A DNA stretch of 64,000 nt. Origin: Chondrus crispus. Lineage: Eukaryota; Rhodophyta; Florideophyceae; Gigartinales; Gigartinaceae. Made by a program: the position numbers and the translations under genes. Of this stretch, positions 32,746 through 40,977 are shown one piece after another. The stretch spans positions 1 through 64,000 of the forward strand of contig NW_005179024.1 in assembly GCF_000350225.1 (NCBI RefSeq). Reading direction: 5' to 3'. How positions within the stretch are numbered: the first letter of the stretch is position 1; the number at the start of each line of letters is the position of its first letter. The notes beneath the pieces are model-generated. The model searched no databases. It was given only the letters and a program-made list of their open reading frames with translations, and had not been told where the DNA came from.

Positions 32746-33456
32746 CTAACTTATCAAAGAAACATCGATTTCGAGAATACACTGGCGGTAGTTGTTCAAA
32801 TCTACGTCAGGAGCCAGCAGGGGATTGTCATTCTTAAGCCTGTCCTGCGCAGCACGCTCCTCTTCGTCAGAGTCCACAATTATGACGTCAGCAGCTTCTT
32901 CCGATATTCCAACACCGTCTGAACCCTCCCGCCTGTAACCAGACCTTCCTGCTGTTTCCGTATCGGTTAGGGTTCTGGTTCCTTCCTCAGCGGAATTTGA
33001 TGCTGCTCTCTTGATCGTTTGGCCTCCCTTCTTTCGGGGTCGAGGTGGACTGCGCACGCGCAGAACAACTGGTCCAACGGATATGGGCATCGCAGTCGTA
33101 GCCGCTGCTCTGCCCATGGACGCAGCATCCTCAGCCGCACCGCGTGCAGCAACACTGGCGCCCTTGCCTGCGACGGAAGCCGTTTCTTCTCCACCTTCAC
33201 TCCCATCATTCGCAGCACGCGCACTACGACCACCACGGCCATCACGGGTACCACGAGTGCCACGAGTACCACGAGCACCGCGAGAACCACGACGACCACG
33301 ACCACGACGACCTCTGCGCCCCCTTTCAGCACTCGCCCCATTGCCAGAGCTATTGTCGGTCCGAGCACTAGCTACGGTACCAGCTGCTTCTTCATTCTCA
33401 GCACGAGCGCGTCTTTCTCCCCTATCCAATCGTTTCCGACTCGAATCCTGGTTCAT
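32746..33456 (-). CDS. N-terminal basic/acidic segment of the ParB-oxygenase frame
   Basis: 236 codons from an ATG at 33456, in the same frame as the next two segments. It has an Arg/Gly-rich block around residues 45-80 (RGRRGRRGRGRRGSRG, then GTRGTRGTRD), like RGG-type nucleic-acid-binding regions. Further on are an Ala-rich part, a basic PPRPRKKGG patch and an acidic VIIVDSDEEE motif resembling SUMO-interaction sites. It closes with the first ParB strand (CILEIDVSLIS) before TAG 32746-32748. An ATG at 33525 also exists, but the TATA box at 33534-33540 would put the transcript start downstream of it, so 33456 is preferred. Confidence 0.55.
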   Translation of the reverse strand: MNQDSSRKRLDRGERRARAENEEAAGTVASARTDNSSGNGASAERGRRGRRGRGRRGSRGARGTRGTRGTRDGRGGRSARAANDGSEGGEETASVAGKGASVAARGAAEDAASMGRAAATTAMPISVGPVVLRVRSPPRPRKKGGQTIKRAASNSAEEGTRTLTDTETAGRSGYRREGSDGVGISEEAADVIIVDSDEEERAAQDRLKNDNPLLAPDVDLNNYRQCILEIDVSLIS

Positions 33457-33533
33457 TTCGCCTTCTGAACCGCTTTCAGATCCACCTTGACGTTCCGCAT
33501 CCGCAACTGGTCTCCCGTCCACCATATCAAAGC

Positions 33534-33540
33534 TTTTATA
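33534..33540 (-). promoter_or_regulatory. TATA box (TATAAAA) of the ParB-oxygenase frame
   Basis: Minus-strand TATAAAA, about 80 bp upstream of the ATG at 33456. The opposite, plus-strand gene begins 1.2 kb away, so the region between holds both promoters. Confidence 0.55.
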
Positions 33541-33994
33541 CAGCCTGATAGTACGCAAAGTGAATCACTCTTACTCAACGCAGCCACACTACAGCTCTCG
33601 TGCCAAGATTCCAAGCAACGGTCGCGATTCAGCGTGATCCACGTAAACCAAATACAACTCCAATGCGCAGCAGCTCTCGTCCAGCGATTCCCGAACGATT
33701 CACCTAAGCGTTCGCGAATCCCCCTAGTATAAGCCCCACGTTCAAAGCAGGAACGACAGAAATCCTCTCAACACACTCTTCAACCGGTCGCCTGGGGACT
33801 CATCCGAGATGGAAGCCGTTGATGGGACCATCAATAGAGTAGGAGAGTGGACGCCACCACCAGCAAGGCCCGTTACATTGAGCCCCTCCATCCCGCCAAT
33901 CAGCGCCCTCCACTTGCGCAAGCCCGCATGGAAGCCAGGGCATTCCCCGCTCATCCCCCAAAATTTACGTCGGTCGACCTGGCGGGCGCTTCGA

Positions 33995-34142
33995 GTATGA
34001 TTGCCCAATCATACTGGGAAAGACCTACTTTTCAGTAATTTTTTGGGGGTTCCGGCCAGTATGATTCGGCAATCATACTCGGCCAAGCATGTTTTAATAA
34101 TAAAATTTCCCACTCTTTGCCAGTATGATTGCCAAATCATAC
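33995..34142. promoter_or_regulatory. Three GTATG-N10-CATAC palindromes at 64-bp spacing
   Basis: Palindromes occupy 33995-34014, 34059-34078 and 34123-34142. The outer arms GTATGATT/AATCATAC are invariant and the 4-bp centres vary (GCCC, CGGC, GCCA). Each is flanked by A and T, extending the dyad to 22 bp. Starts are separated by exactly 64 and 64 bp, with different AT-rich spacers. They lie between the two divergent long frames, 600-740 bp from the methyltransferase-SET start codon. Similar dyads at 64-bp spacing recur near 42.6-42.9 kb. This looks like an array of protein-binding sites (operator-, centromere- or transposase-type). Confidence 0.8.
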
Positions 34143-34737
34143 TACACCTGAAACCAATGTCGTACTACGCTGTACTACGTCATCTCAACCCAACTTCCCA
34201 TCGGCCTCCACACGTCTTTCACTCGCCCTCCCTCGCCCTCCCACGCCCTCCCACGCCGACTAAGCACGCTCAAACCCCATTTTATGACCATTCTCCACCT
34301 CGCGATCCCTCGATTCATCAGAGGATTAGCGTTATCCGTCGCTGTGCCTCCCCCACCCCAACAAACACGCTTGGGATCCCCTTCTCTGACCACTGCGCTA
34401 ATCCGTCTTTGAAAGTCTCGGTCGACCCATTCACCTCATCCGGTTGACTTATCGTCACATTTCCACTGCCGTGTCCCTCTTCAGATCTTTCGACCATTCC
34501 CCTTCATTCTTCCAACAACAACTACACTCTTTAAAGAGTCTCCCATCCAGCGTCGGCACTCGTCGTTCCCCATTCGTCGCACTTACCCGATTGCTATCCG
34601 GCGCCTTCCTACTTCTTTTGTTGCCCCAATTTAAAAAGACTACCGACAACAGAATCCACGCCGCCCTCGCACGAGTCAATCACCACCCCTGCCTTCTACC
34701 TAATATATCCTCCCATCCTTCATCTCATAGCATTACC

Positions 34738-36054
34738 ATGGCAAAGCTCACTACTTTTGCAAAGCTTTCAATAGCCGTTCGGGATGCTTGGGATGCTTTG
34801 GAACCCACCGCGAAAGCCAGAGACCTTCCTTTTGCAAAGTTCTGCGAATGGGTCCAGAAGGTTTTCGCTAACCGTGCAGAAATGGAGATGCCACCAGCCG
34901 TCAAGGACATACTCCTTTTTGTTACCGAAGGCAACGACTACAGAAACTACGAAAAGACTCAGCTCATTGCCAAGCTCCAAACTAGTAGCAATGGATTGTA
35001 CTTTCGCACTGCTGCCGCCGTTGATATGATGCACAATGAAACCGATAGGCGAGTTCGAGACGTATTCGAGCACACATCACGCGAAGGATTCCCTTTAAAT
35101 CACAGGCACTTGGTTTGCTCTTTCTTCACAGATAGTGGCCTTTCATGGACGAAGCCTAAAAAAGATAAAACCTACGCCTACAAAACGGAACCTGTCACCC
35201 GATTCGAGCAGCTCATTTTCGTATCCGTGATTATTGACATTATGAAGAGCATCAACGAGGAGAGGCCTGCAAAGAAAAGGAAAATAACAAGATCAATAGC
35301 ACAACCGACCTCGTACCCTCCCAGCTTAACCTTGAGCGCCCTCACTACCGAAAAAGCAGTTAGAATAGGAGCTGCAATTCAGCAAGTGGTCAGAGCGTGG
35401 GATACGTATGCTGCCAGCTTCGGTTTTGACGGTGTCGAAAGCATGTTCCTCCCATATCTTCAGTTGACCTCGGATTTCGTTCAGTTTCGGGTCATTCAGT
35501 CACGTACAGAAGGCTTTCTCAGAAGCTCGCAAGCGAAGCGATTTGAGCCCCATGCTTCTCTGACACATAAGAAAGAAGAAACGTTCGCACACGTCTGTGA
35601 TAGAACCAACAGCCTGGATGAGTGCCTACGCACTCTTGCCACAGAGTTCTTCCAAGACATTCATTCAATGACGCATGCGCACGAGCTCTACGCACTGCCA
35701 TCTCACATCAAATGGCCCGGTTTCGTAAGGTTCAAAGTGCACAACGAAGGAGTTCCTCAACGCTTTTCTAAAATACCGCTTCGCCTTACCAACACAGTTC
35801 GAAAGGAGTTAGAGACGGAGATGAGATTGCGGTCAGCTGTACAAAACTACGTACGTACAGCCCCTCGAGTCAAGGAAATTGTTGGCAACATTATTCCAGT
35901 AAGACCTGAGCGGTCGGCTGCTGAGACTCCACTCGAACCATTCTCTACCAAGATCCCAGCCAATGGAACTCGCGCGATTTCAAACCAAGCGATAAAGAAA
36001 AAGATGGAAGAGTTGGAAGATGCACTGAAACCATATCTGAGGCTGTACCGGTAA
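34738..36054 (+). CDS. N-terminal region of methyltransferase-SET protein, ends at TAA
   Basis: 438 codons from an ATG in good context (ATTACCATGG). The frame is open further upstream, but without an ATG and over pyrimidine-rich DNA. Content is globular and helical, with a basic nuclear-localisation-like cluster PAKKRKITR about residue 185; no known domain. The partial paralogue at 44.7-46.1 kb aligns along much of it (RFEQLIFVSVIIDIMKSINEERP here, TPFQQLLQVSAVLKLMEIVNSSRP there), which supports coding. The TAA at 36052-36054 is followed in the same frame by the methyltransferase. A GT...AG 60-nt intron (36051-36110) would remove the stop in phase, but the paralogue encodes matching residues across that stretch (DFEYFIEAYDAL versus SFEEIIELEDLI). 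A nonsense codon or readthrough is therefore more likely. Confidence 0.65.
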   Translation: MAKLTTFAKLSIAVRDAWDALEPTAKARDLPFAKFCEWVQKVFANRAEMEMPPAVKDILLFVTEGNDYRNYEKTQLIAKLQTSSNGLYFRTAAAVDMMHNETDRRVRDVFEHTSREGFPLNHRHLVCSFFTDSGLSWTKPKKDKTYAYKTEPVTRFEQLIFVSVIIDIMKSINEERPAKKRKITRSIAQPTSYPPSLTLSALTTEKAVRIGAAIQQVVRAWDTYAASFGFDGVESMFLPYLQLTSDFVQFRVIQSRTEGFLRSSQAKRFEPHASLTHKKEETFAHVCDRTNSLDECLRTLATEFFQDIHSMTHAHELYALPSHIKWPGFVRFKVHNEGVPQRFSKIPLRLTNTVRKELETEMRLRSAVQNYVRTAPRVKEIVGNIIPVRPERSAAETPLEPFSTKIPANGTRAISNQAIKKKMEELEDALKPYLRLYR

Positions 36055-37722
36055 AGCTTCGAAGAAATCATCGAGCTGGAAGATTTAATCGCACCTACGG
36101 ACCCTTTAAGTTCTTCAGGAGCTCAATTGCTTCTATGTGACCCTCCCTATAACACGAGAAGACAGTCGGACAAGAAAAACTCGGCCCATGATTGCCTCAC
36201 AAATGAAGACATGGACGAGGTCGTGAAAACTGCAGCTATGGTCCTTAGAAAAGGTGGACACGGCATCATTTTCTGCTCGATACAGCAATTCATGACATGG
36301 CGTAGAAAGTTCAAAGCCTCGACTACAGACCTCGGCAGGGGCCAAAAGAGGCCCACATTCACTGTAGATTCGATGCCCTTGATAGTCGAGAGACATCCCT
36401 CAGTCATCACAGTACCCCCGGGAAAGAAGTGTTCACTCGTAAATGGGGCCGAATTGGCAGTCCATATCAAGAAAAACGGTCTTACATACAAAGAGGAAGA
36501 AGCGATGGTTAACTACAAGAACTTTAACTACGTCCCTTCAACATTTCCGGCCTTCAAGAACATCATTAACAATGTCATGTGGCTTCTTCCCGGTGAACAG
36601 CTCCGAGGATGCAACAGCAACGACCCATCAAAAACCTTTGCTCTCCGCGCAGAGCAGAAACCAGTTGCCCTCCTCAAGGAACTCATCTGCAGGTTCTCTG
36701 AGCCAGGTGATATCGTCGTGGATTTATTCGCCGGTACCTTCTCAACTGCCCATGCTTGCATGACTCTCCCCAATCATCGCAGATTTGTCGGGTGCGAAGT
36801 AGATGAGGCATGCTTTGCTGTGGCTTCCAACCATGTCTTACGAAGAACAGCATCAGCCATTGCTACCAAGGCCACAGATATCAAACTATTGTCGAAGTTC
36901 CTTCCTTTAGTTTGTTCTGTGCATGAACAGTACGCCCCTCCAGAGATGCTTGATCCCAGGTGGAACGCTCCAAAAGGAATGCCACCATACCAATGCTTCC
37001 CCGACCATATTCTGTCTCATCTAGCATCCACTTGGGATAATCGAGGATTCCTGATTGACTGCATGAACAAGCCATTCCATGAATGGCCCCGTCAATACCA
37101 AGGCCTGCTTGAACAATCAGACACGAAACAACTTTTGCAGATTGATGCAGCTGCCAACGGTTTGTTCGTCGCAACCTCAACCATCAAGCACCAAATGGCT
37201 GGTCAGGGTGTATTTGCGGCAAAGACTTTTCAGAAGGGGGACCTAATCTGTTCGTACTTTGGTACGTTGGTATACCACGATCTCGGAAAGCGCAGGCAGA
37301 TGGCAAAGAAATATGGCGGCGGTGTACTCGGGGTAGACATACATCGCTACAACAAATATGCGCTGCAAGTGAACATACGCGGACACGGATTCAACGCCGT
37401 CAAGGACCTGCTGAACGGTCGAAAGGCAATATGCGTTGTCCCTACACCATTCACAATGGGTGGTTACATCAACGACGCGCGCTATCACCACGACGACGAA
37501 GAATTCGAAGCACACAGACAGGGGCAGCTGCTGTTTCCCCGCCCACAAAACGCAAGGTTAATGGCACCGCAAGCTCCCACTCATCCGTCCCAATTAGTCC
37601 AGCCGACTATTTTGGTCGTGGAAGCACAGACCCTAATCAGTCCAGGATCTGAAATTTTCGTAGACTACGGTATAGAGGGCTTCGTCTACCACAGCAACGG
37701 TAACGGTGGGGATTCCATGTAA
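36055..37722 (+). CDS. Beta-class DNA amino-methyltransferase fused to SET domain
   Basis: In frame with the preceding segment after one TAA. Numbering from ATG 34738: catalytic motif IV LLLCDPPYNT (D about 468), a following helix and strand KGGHGIIFC, target-recognition-type middle part, KPVALLKELICRFS, then AdoMet-binding motif I DIVVDLFAGTFST (about 660) and FVGCEVDEACF. Motif IV before motif I is the beta-class order of N6-adenine/N4-cytosine methylases such as CcrM. From about residue 815 comes a SET domain: GQGVFAAKTFQKGDLICSYFG, then GGYINDARYH (about 910) and the closing SPGSEIFVDYG with catalytic Tyr about 977. SET domains methylate lysines, typically histones. I know of no described family joining these two activities. 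AATAAA follows 27 bp after the stop. Confidence 0.75.
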   Translation, partial: SFEEIIELEDLIAPTDPLSSSGAQLLLCDPPYNTRRQSDKKNSAHDCLTNEDMDEVVKTAAMVLRKGGHGIIFCSIQQFMTWRRKFKASTTDLGRGQKRPTFTVDSMPLIVERHPSVITVPPGKKCSLVNGAELAVHIKKNGLTYKEEEAMVNYKNFNYVPSTFPAFKNIINNVMWLLPGEQLRGCNSNDPSKTFALRAEQKPVALLKELICRFSEPGDIVVDLFAGTFSTAHACMTLPNHRRFVGCEVDEACFAVASNHVLRRTASAIATKATDIKLLSKFLPLVCSVHEQYAPPEMLDPRWNAPKGMPPYQCFPDHILSHLASTWDNRGFLIDCMNKPFHEWPRQYQGLLEQSDTKQLLQIDAAANGLFVATSTIKHQMAGQGVFAAKTFQKGDLICSYFGTLVYHDLGKRRQMAKKYGGGVLGVDIHRYNKYALQVNIRGHGFNAVKDLLNGRKAICVVPTPFTMGGYINDARYHHDDEEFEAHRQGQLLFPRPQNARLMAPQAPTHPSQLVQPTILVVEAQTLISPGSEIFVDYGIEGFVYHSNGNGGDSM

Positions 37723-37748
37723 AGTTCCAATACTGACAGGGTCCTAAC

Positions 37749-37754
37749 AATAAA
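37749..37754 (+). terminator. AATAAA polyadenylation signal
   Basis: 27 bp after the TAA of the methyltransferase-SET frame, an ordinary distance for a 3' end. Confidence 0.55.
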
Positions 37755-38191
37755 AAAGCAATTTCCTGCACTTCCAGACCAGGTTTGAGATTATGTGATT
37801 ACGGTGGACATGAAGATGATTCGCTACACTATGGCGGGTGCGTCCATGTAAGACGGGTAAGTCCCTGGCGCGCTCTTGTGGCAGTACATAACCGCAGCAA
37901 AAGAGTAGCCCGACCAACATAATAGCCACTACAGTAGTCCCTCGCTATCAAAACTACAGAGTAAAGTCTCGATAAGCTGCGTACCTGATATGATGAACTG
38001 TCTCGGTACACTGAACCGGAGGACTATGAGGGAGGCGCCACCCCGCTTTTTTGGCCCAGAATCAACGTTTTCGTATTTCTAACGTGAACTAGACTCTATA
38101 GAATGAACTACGCGATACCATGAACATACAAAAACATGAAAACCCCAGAGTTCACTTTATCGAGGCCGAAATGCGAACTAGAAACGAACCA

Positions 38192-38419
38192 TCAACGACT
38201 ACAGAAGCCATCCATACGATTTTGCCTCAGATTCGAACGCTGAAGCCTCCTTACGCGGCTTTGTTCCTCATACAGAAGTGACTTGATGCTCGAAGGCAGC
38301 CCCGATTGAACTAGATTCGCGTCCGTCATAATACAACTGAGTTCGTTAGATAGAGCTTCTAATGTTCCGCGATACCGAGCAAGCGACGGTTTGCGTCCTG
38401 TCCGGTCTTTCGCTGGCAC
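38192..38419 (-). pseudogene. C-terminal remnant of a pogo/Tigger-type transposase
   Basis: About 75 codons, open further upstream to about 38570 with an acidic stretch (NGDSDSEDD). It ends ...RRLQRSNLRQNRMDGFCSR, resembling the R-Q-x-x-I-x-x-F-F tail of pogo/Tigger transposases. A similar tail (GRQSRIDDFFKLH) lies in the MITE at 60.65-61.13 kb. The catalytic DDE region is absent from the element. Confidence 0.4.
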
Positions 38420-38706
38420 AGTAGAGCGATCGTCCTCACTATCTGAATCACCGTTAAATTGATCTTGCTCAATGCCAGTAAATGCCGCAAAATCCCCTAA
38501 TCCAAGATCAATGGCTTGACCGAGAGCTGACTCTTCTGATATAGACTCTGGATGTGGCAGAATTAAAAGAAAAGGAAGGCTGGATCACAATGTGAAGTGG
38601 TCCAGATATGGAATTGCGCCCGTCGACGTTGCCCGTCGACGTTGCCCGTCGATGGACAGAGTCAAGGAAAGTGAGTTTGTGTTCCTGTGACCGTATCATC
38701 GGCATT

Positions 38707-38735
38707 GGTGGAGACGCTCTAAGAGCGTCTCCACC
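38707..38735. repeat. Perfect 14-bp-stem hairpin
   Basis: GGTGGAGACGCTCT, one A, then its exact complement. It lies inside the 925-bp element. Confidence 0.9.
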
Positions 38736-39048
38736 GGTGTGGTCCAAATCATACTGTACCCGTAAAACGGGTACACGTGTACAAGAGCAGTTCCGCCGCC
38801 GTGAACTGCCTCGGTAAGGCGAACTCAATGGGCTGCTCGGAAGCGCCACATTTCGGTTCACGATATCGAGACTTTACTCTGTACCCCGTGTTTCTTACCG
38901 AGGTGAGTTTCTCAGAATATTGGGATTTTGAATACATTTACGCAAGTCCGGCCTGGTGGTTGAATAGTAACCAGTGTCTTCCTTTCGTTACTAATTAGCG
39001 CATGTTGTAATCATTATATATTTAATGTTAATATTGAGTTTCAATTAG

Positions 39049-39231
39049 TTATAATTTTCCTGGACTTGGGAAGCCGTCAGCGTAGGAAAGTCGGTCGAAG
39101 AATTTTTTGGAAGTATACAGCCACCGGCCCCCACTGTTAGGAATGTACACGGACAACTGTGTTCCCGTAATCCCCCTCCTCCCCCTAATCTCAAATTCGA
39201 GATGCACACTCATAACTTCAACCAAAATCAA
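39049..39231 (-). pseudogene. Relic of the 2-oxoglutarate oxygenase-like domain
   Basis: Minus-strand frame containing YIPNSGGRWLYTSKK, a clear match to YIPKTGGRWLLTAKG in the 29.6-30.7 kb oxygenase. The following LSYADGFPSPG corresponds to ALHTDFPSMS, so the H-x-D iron site is destroyed. Only about 60 codons survive. Its position left of, and opposite to, the second methyltransferase-SET copy mirrors the arrangement of the first module. Confidence 0.6.
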
Positions 39232-39657
39232 AATTGCTCAACCTGCACCTCATTCAGACTCTGGCAAATCACAGATCAAATTCACATCCCCATTCCCTTC
39301 TGACGCCATACAACGACGTGTTTCCCTAACTCACGTAATCACCCTTAATTGCATGCCCTACTTCCTTGACACCCACTACTACTGTAAATATGCCAAATTC
39401 TCCACATCATCGTAGAACTTCACCACGTATCGGAACGTCAACCCTTCCTTTCTGTGCTACCCAGGCTCCCCGTTCTCCTACTCAGTATGAGCCCCTCGCA
39501 GGTCTTATTTCGACGCAATGTTCACATATACAGGGTTCTCGTACTCACTGACCCCCCGCTCTCTCTCTTTCCCTTTTCTCTTCTTCCCCAGCGTTTCGCA
39601 TCCCCGAAACCCCTCACCTCTCGCCTCCTTTCCCGCTCTCTCCCGACTTCACGCGCA
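39232..39657. other. Intergenic, nothing recognised
   Basis: Pyrimidine-rich towards its right end (5' flank of the zinc-finger gene). The frame of that gene is open from 39454 but has no convincing start before 39658. Confidence 0.4.
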
Positions 39658-40917
39658 ATGACTACGCCATCGCATGCCGCCGCTTTCGTCCGCAACGATC
39701 CTCGGGTGCCACTGCATCTCGCACCTACGTCCTTGTCTGTTGGCTTCCATTCCATCCCCCTCATCCTTGTCTGCGTCGATTGCAAGAGCGGGTCCCCCAG
39801 CGCAAGGGCCTTCAGCGACCACTTGCGCCACGTTCACAACATCCCTACTCCCCAGGCCGCACAGCGCTCTAGACTCGCAGAAGAAGCCCTCTCCTTCCAC
39901 CGTACCTCTGTTTCCGATTCTCCGCTCCTTTCCGACTACCTGCAGGCTCCCCAATTCCTCCCGGATCCGGCAATCACTCTTCCGATCAAGAGCCTCCCCC
40001 CGCTTCAAGGATTCACTTGCAAATTAGTCTACTTCTGTCCTCTTTGCAAGCTCTCCAAGGGCACCCCGAAACGGCTTCGACAACATATGAACTCCGTCCA
40101 CCCGCCTGATGCACCCGGAAACCCCTCGCCGACCGAGGTTGATCAAATCATTGGCCGCGGTGCTGTTCGCGCCCAGTCTCTGTTTAGTGGTGCCAAGACC
40201 AAATACTTTCCCGTTACGGCCGAAGAGCCAATCGGGGAAATGGTCACCGTCTCCCAAGTCCCCGTCGGCATTCCTGACTCAGAAGAAGAAGATCCCATCC
40301 AATCCGCCCCGGTGTCGTCACCCCTCCCCATGGACACAACAACCGACTCAACTCTAGACCTCATCACTCCAGACCCCAACTCTCCGTCTTATGAGCTCCA
40401 CAAATGTGCCGCCGACGTATTGGCCCGTCTGACGTGTTCCAGTTCGGACCTGGCCCCGGGTCGACGATCTCATACCGAATTGGAGGAAAATGACGCAGAC
40501 TCCGGCATCGCCCTCCGCAACACATTCCTGTCGATCACCGACTTTGATGAAGCCCTCGACGCTCTGCCTTTACGCCGTGAGAAGGCAGCTCAACTCACAG
40601 GTGCCGTCACGACGGAGGACGTTCAAGCAACTTTATCCACGGTTGCAACCTGCGTCCATCTATACTTTCAAAGTATCGCCAAGGTCGTCAGGGACGTCAC
40701 GCATGGATTTGGTCAAGCGATAAACCTCCACGGCACTACGCCCTTCCGACGGGTTCAATCCGTGGCAGAACGAAGATATGCTAGTCATGTTGCCCGCCTC
40801 CTCTTCTTCACCCATCAGACACGGGACGCCGACTTTTCCGGTAATGAACAGACTTCCATCGCGATGTTTCTCCACTACACAAACAACCCCACAAAATTTT
40901 CACTTGTGCTTTCGTAA
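39658..40917 (+). CDS. C2H2 zinc-finger protein of transposon/helicase-linked type
   Basis: 419 aa from ATG 39658 (MTTPSHAAAF); an upstream extension is pyrimidine-driven and rejected. Two C2H2 fingers: CVDC...FSDHLRHVH (residues ~40-62) and CPLC...LRQHMNSVH (~126-145), separated by about 60 residues that end PPLQGFTCK. Then AVRAQSLFSGAKTKYFPV. Two spaced fingers followed by a Q-x-x-F-x-x-x-x-K-Y-F motif match the N-terminal module seen in fungal DUF3505-type and helicase-linked mobile proteins (recollection of the pattern; no search possible). The helicase or integrase part is missing: the frame stops at 40917, directly before a minisatellite, so it may be truncated. Confidence 0.55.
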   Translation: MTTPSHAAAFVRNDPRVPLHLAPTSLSVGFHSIPLILVCVDCKSGSPSARAFSDHLRHVHNIPTPQAAQRSRLAEEALSFHRTSVSDSPLLSDYLQAPQFLPDPAITLPIKSLPPLQGFTCKLVYFCPLCKLSKGTPKRLRQHMNSVHPPDAPGNPSPTEVDQIIGRGAVRAQSLFSGAKTKYFPVTAEEPIGEMVTVSQVPVGIPDSEEEDPIQSAPVSSPLPMDTTTDSTLDLITPDPNSPSYELHKCAADVLARLTCSSSDLAPGRRSHTELEENDADSGIALRNTFLSITDFDEALDALPLRREKAAQLTGAVTTEDVQATLSTVATCVHLYFQSIAKVVRDVTHGFGQAINLHGTTPFRRVQSVAERRYASHVARLLFFTHQTRDADFSGNEQTSIAMFLHYTNNPTKFSLVLS

Positions 40918-40977
40918 CGGCCATCTACTACAGAAGTAGCTGAAACAGAAAAGAAACATGCAAACTCACCGTTCAGG

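Larger units (their letters stand above)
37957..38881. mobile_element. Non-autonomous pogo/Tigger-like element, 925 bp
   Basis: Begins CAGAGTAAAGTCTCGATA and ends with its inverted copy (TATCGAGACTTTACTCTG), flanked on both sides by TA (37955-37956 and 38882-38883), the target duplication of Tc1/mariner/pogo elements. Inside are the C-terminal part of a transposase-like frame on the minus strand, a perfect hairpin and a GTTGCCCGTCGAC triple repeat (about 38617-38655). A second inverted-repeat-like start (CAGTAGTCCCTCGCTATC) lies just outside at 37932 and may belong to a related, truncated element. Confidence 0.7.

Noticed and set aside
33011-33490. Plus-strand Pro/Arg- and Thr-rich frames
   Set aside because: Antisense of the Arg/Gly-rich N-terminus of the ParB-oxygenase frame.
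30778-36054. Explaining all in-frame stops by C-to-T change (methylation or RIP-like damage)
   Set aside because: Every stop codon can come from CAA, CAG or CGA by C-to-T, so compatibility is not evidence. It would need aligned intact copies.
36051-36110. 60-nt GT...AG intron that would remove the TAA in the methylase-SET gene in phase
   Set aside because: The second copy encodes residues aligning to the would-be intron (DFEYFIEAYDAL versus SFEEIIELEDLI), so the stretch looks like coding sequence. A better-looking acceptor at 36118 gives a 68-nt intron and breaks the frame. Kept only as an alternative for RNA-seq.
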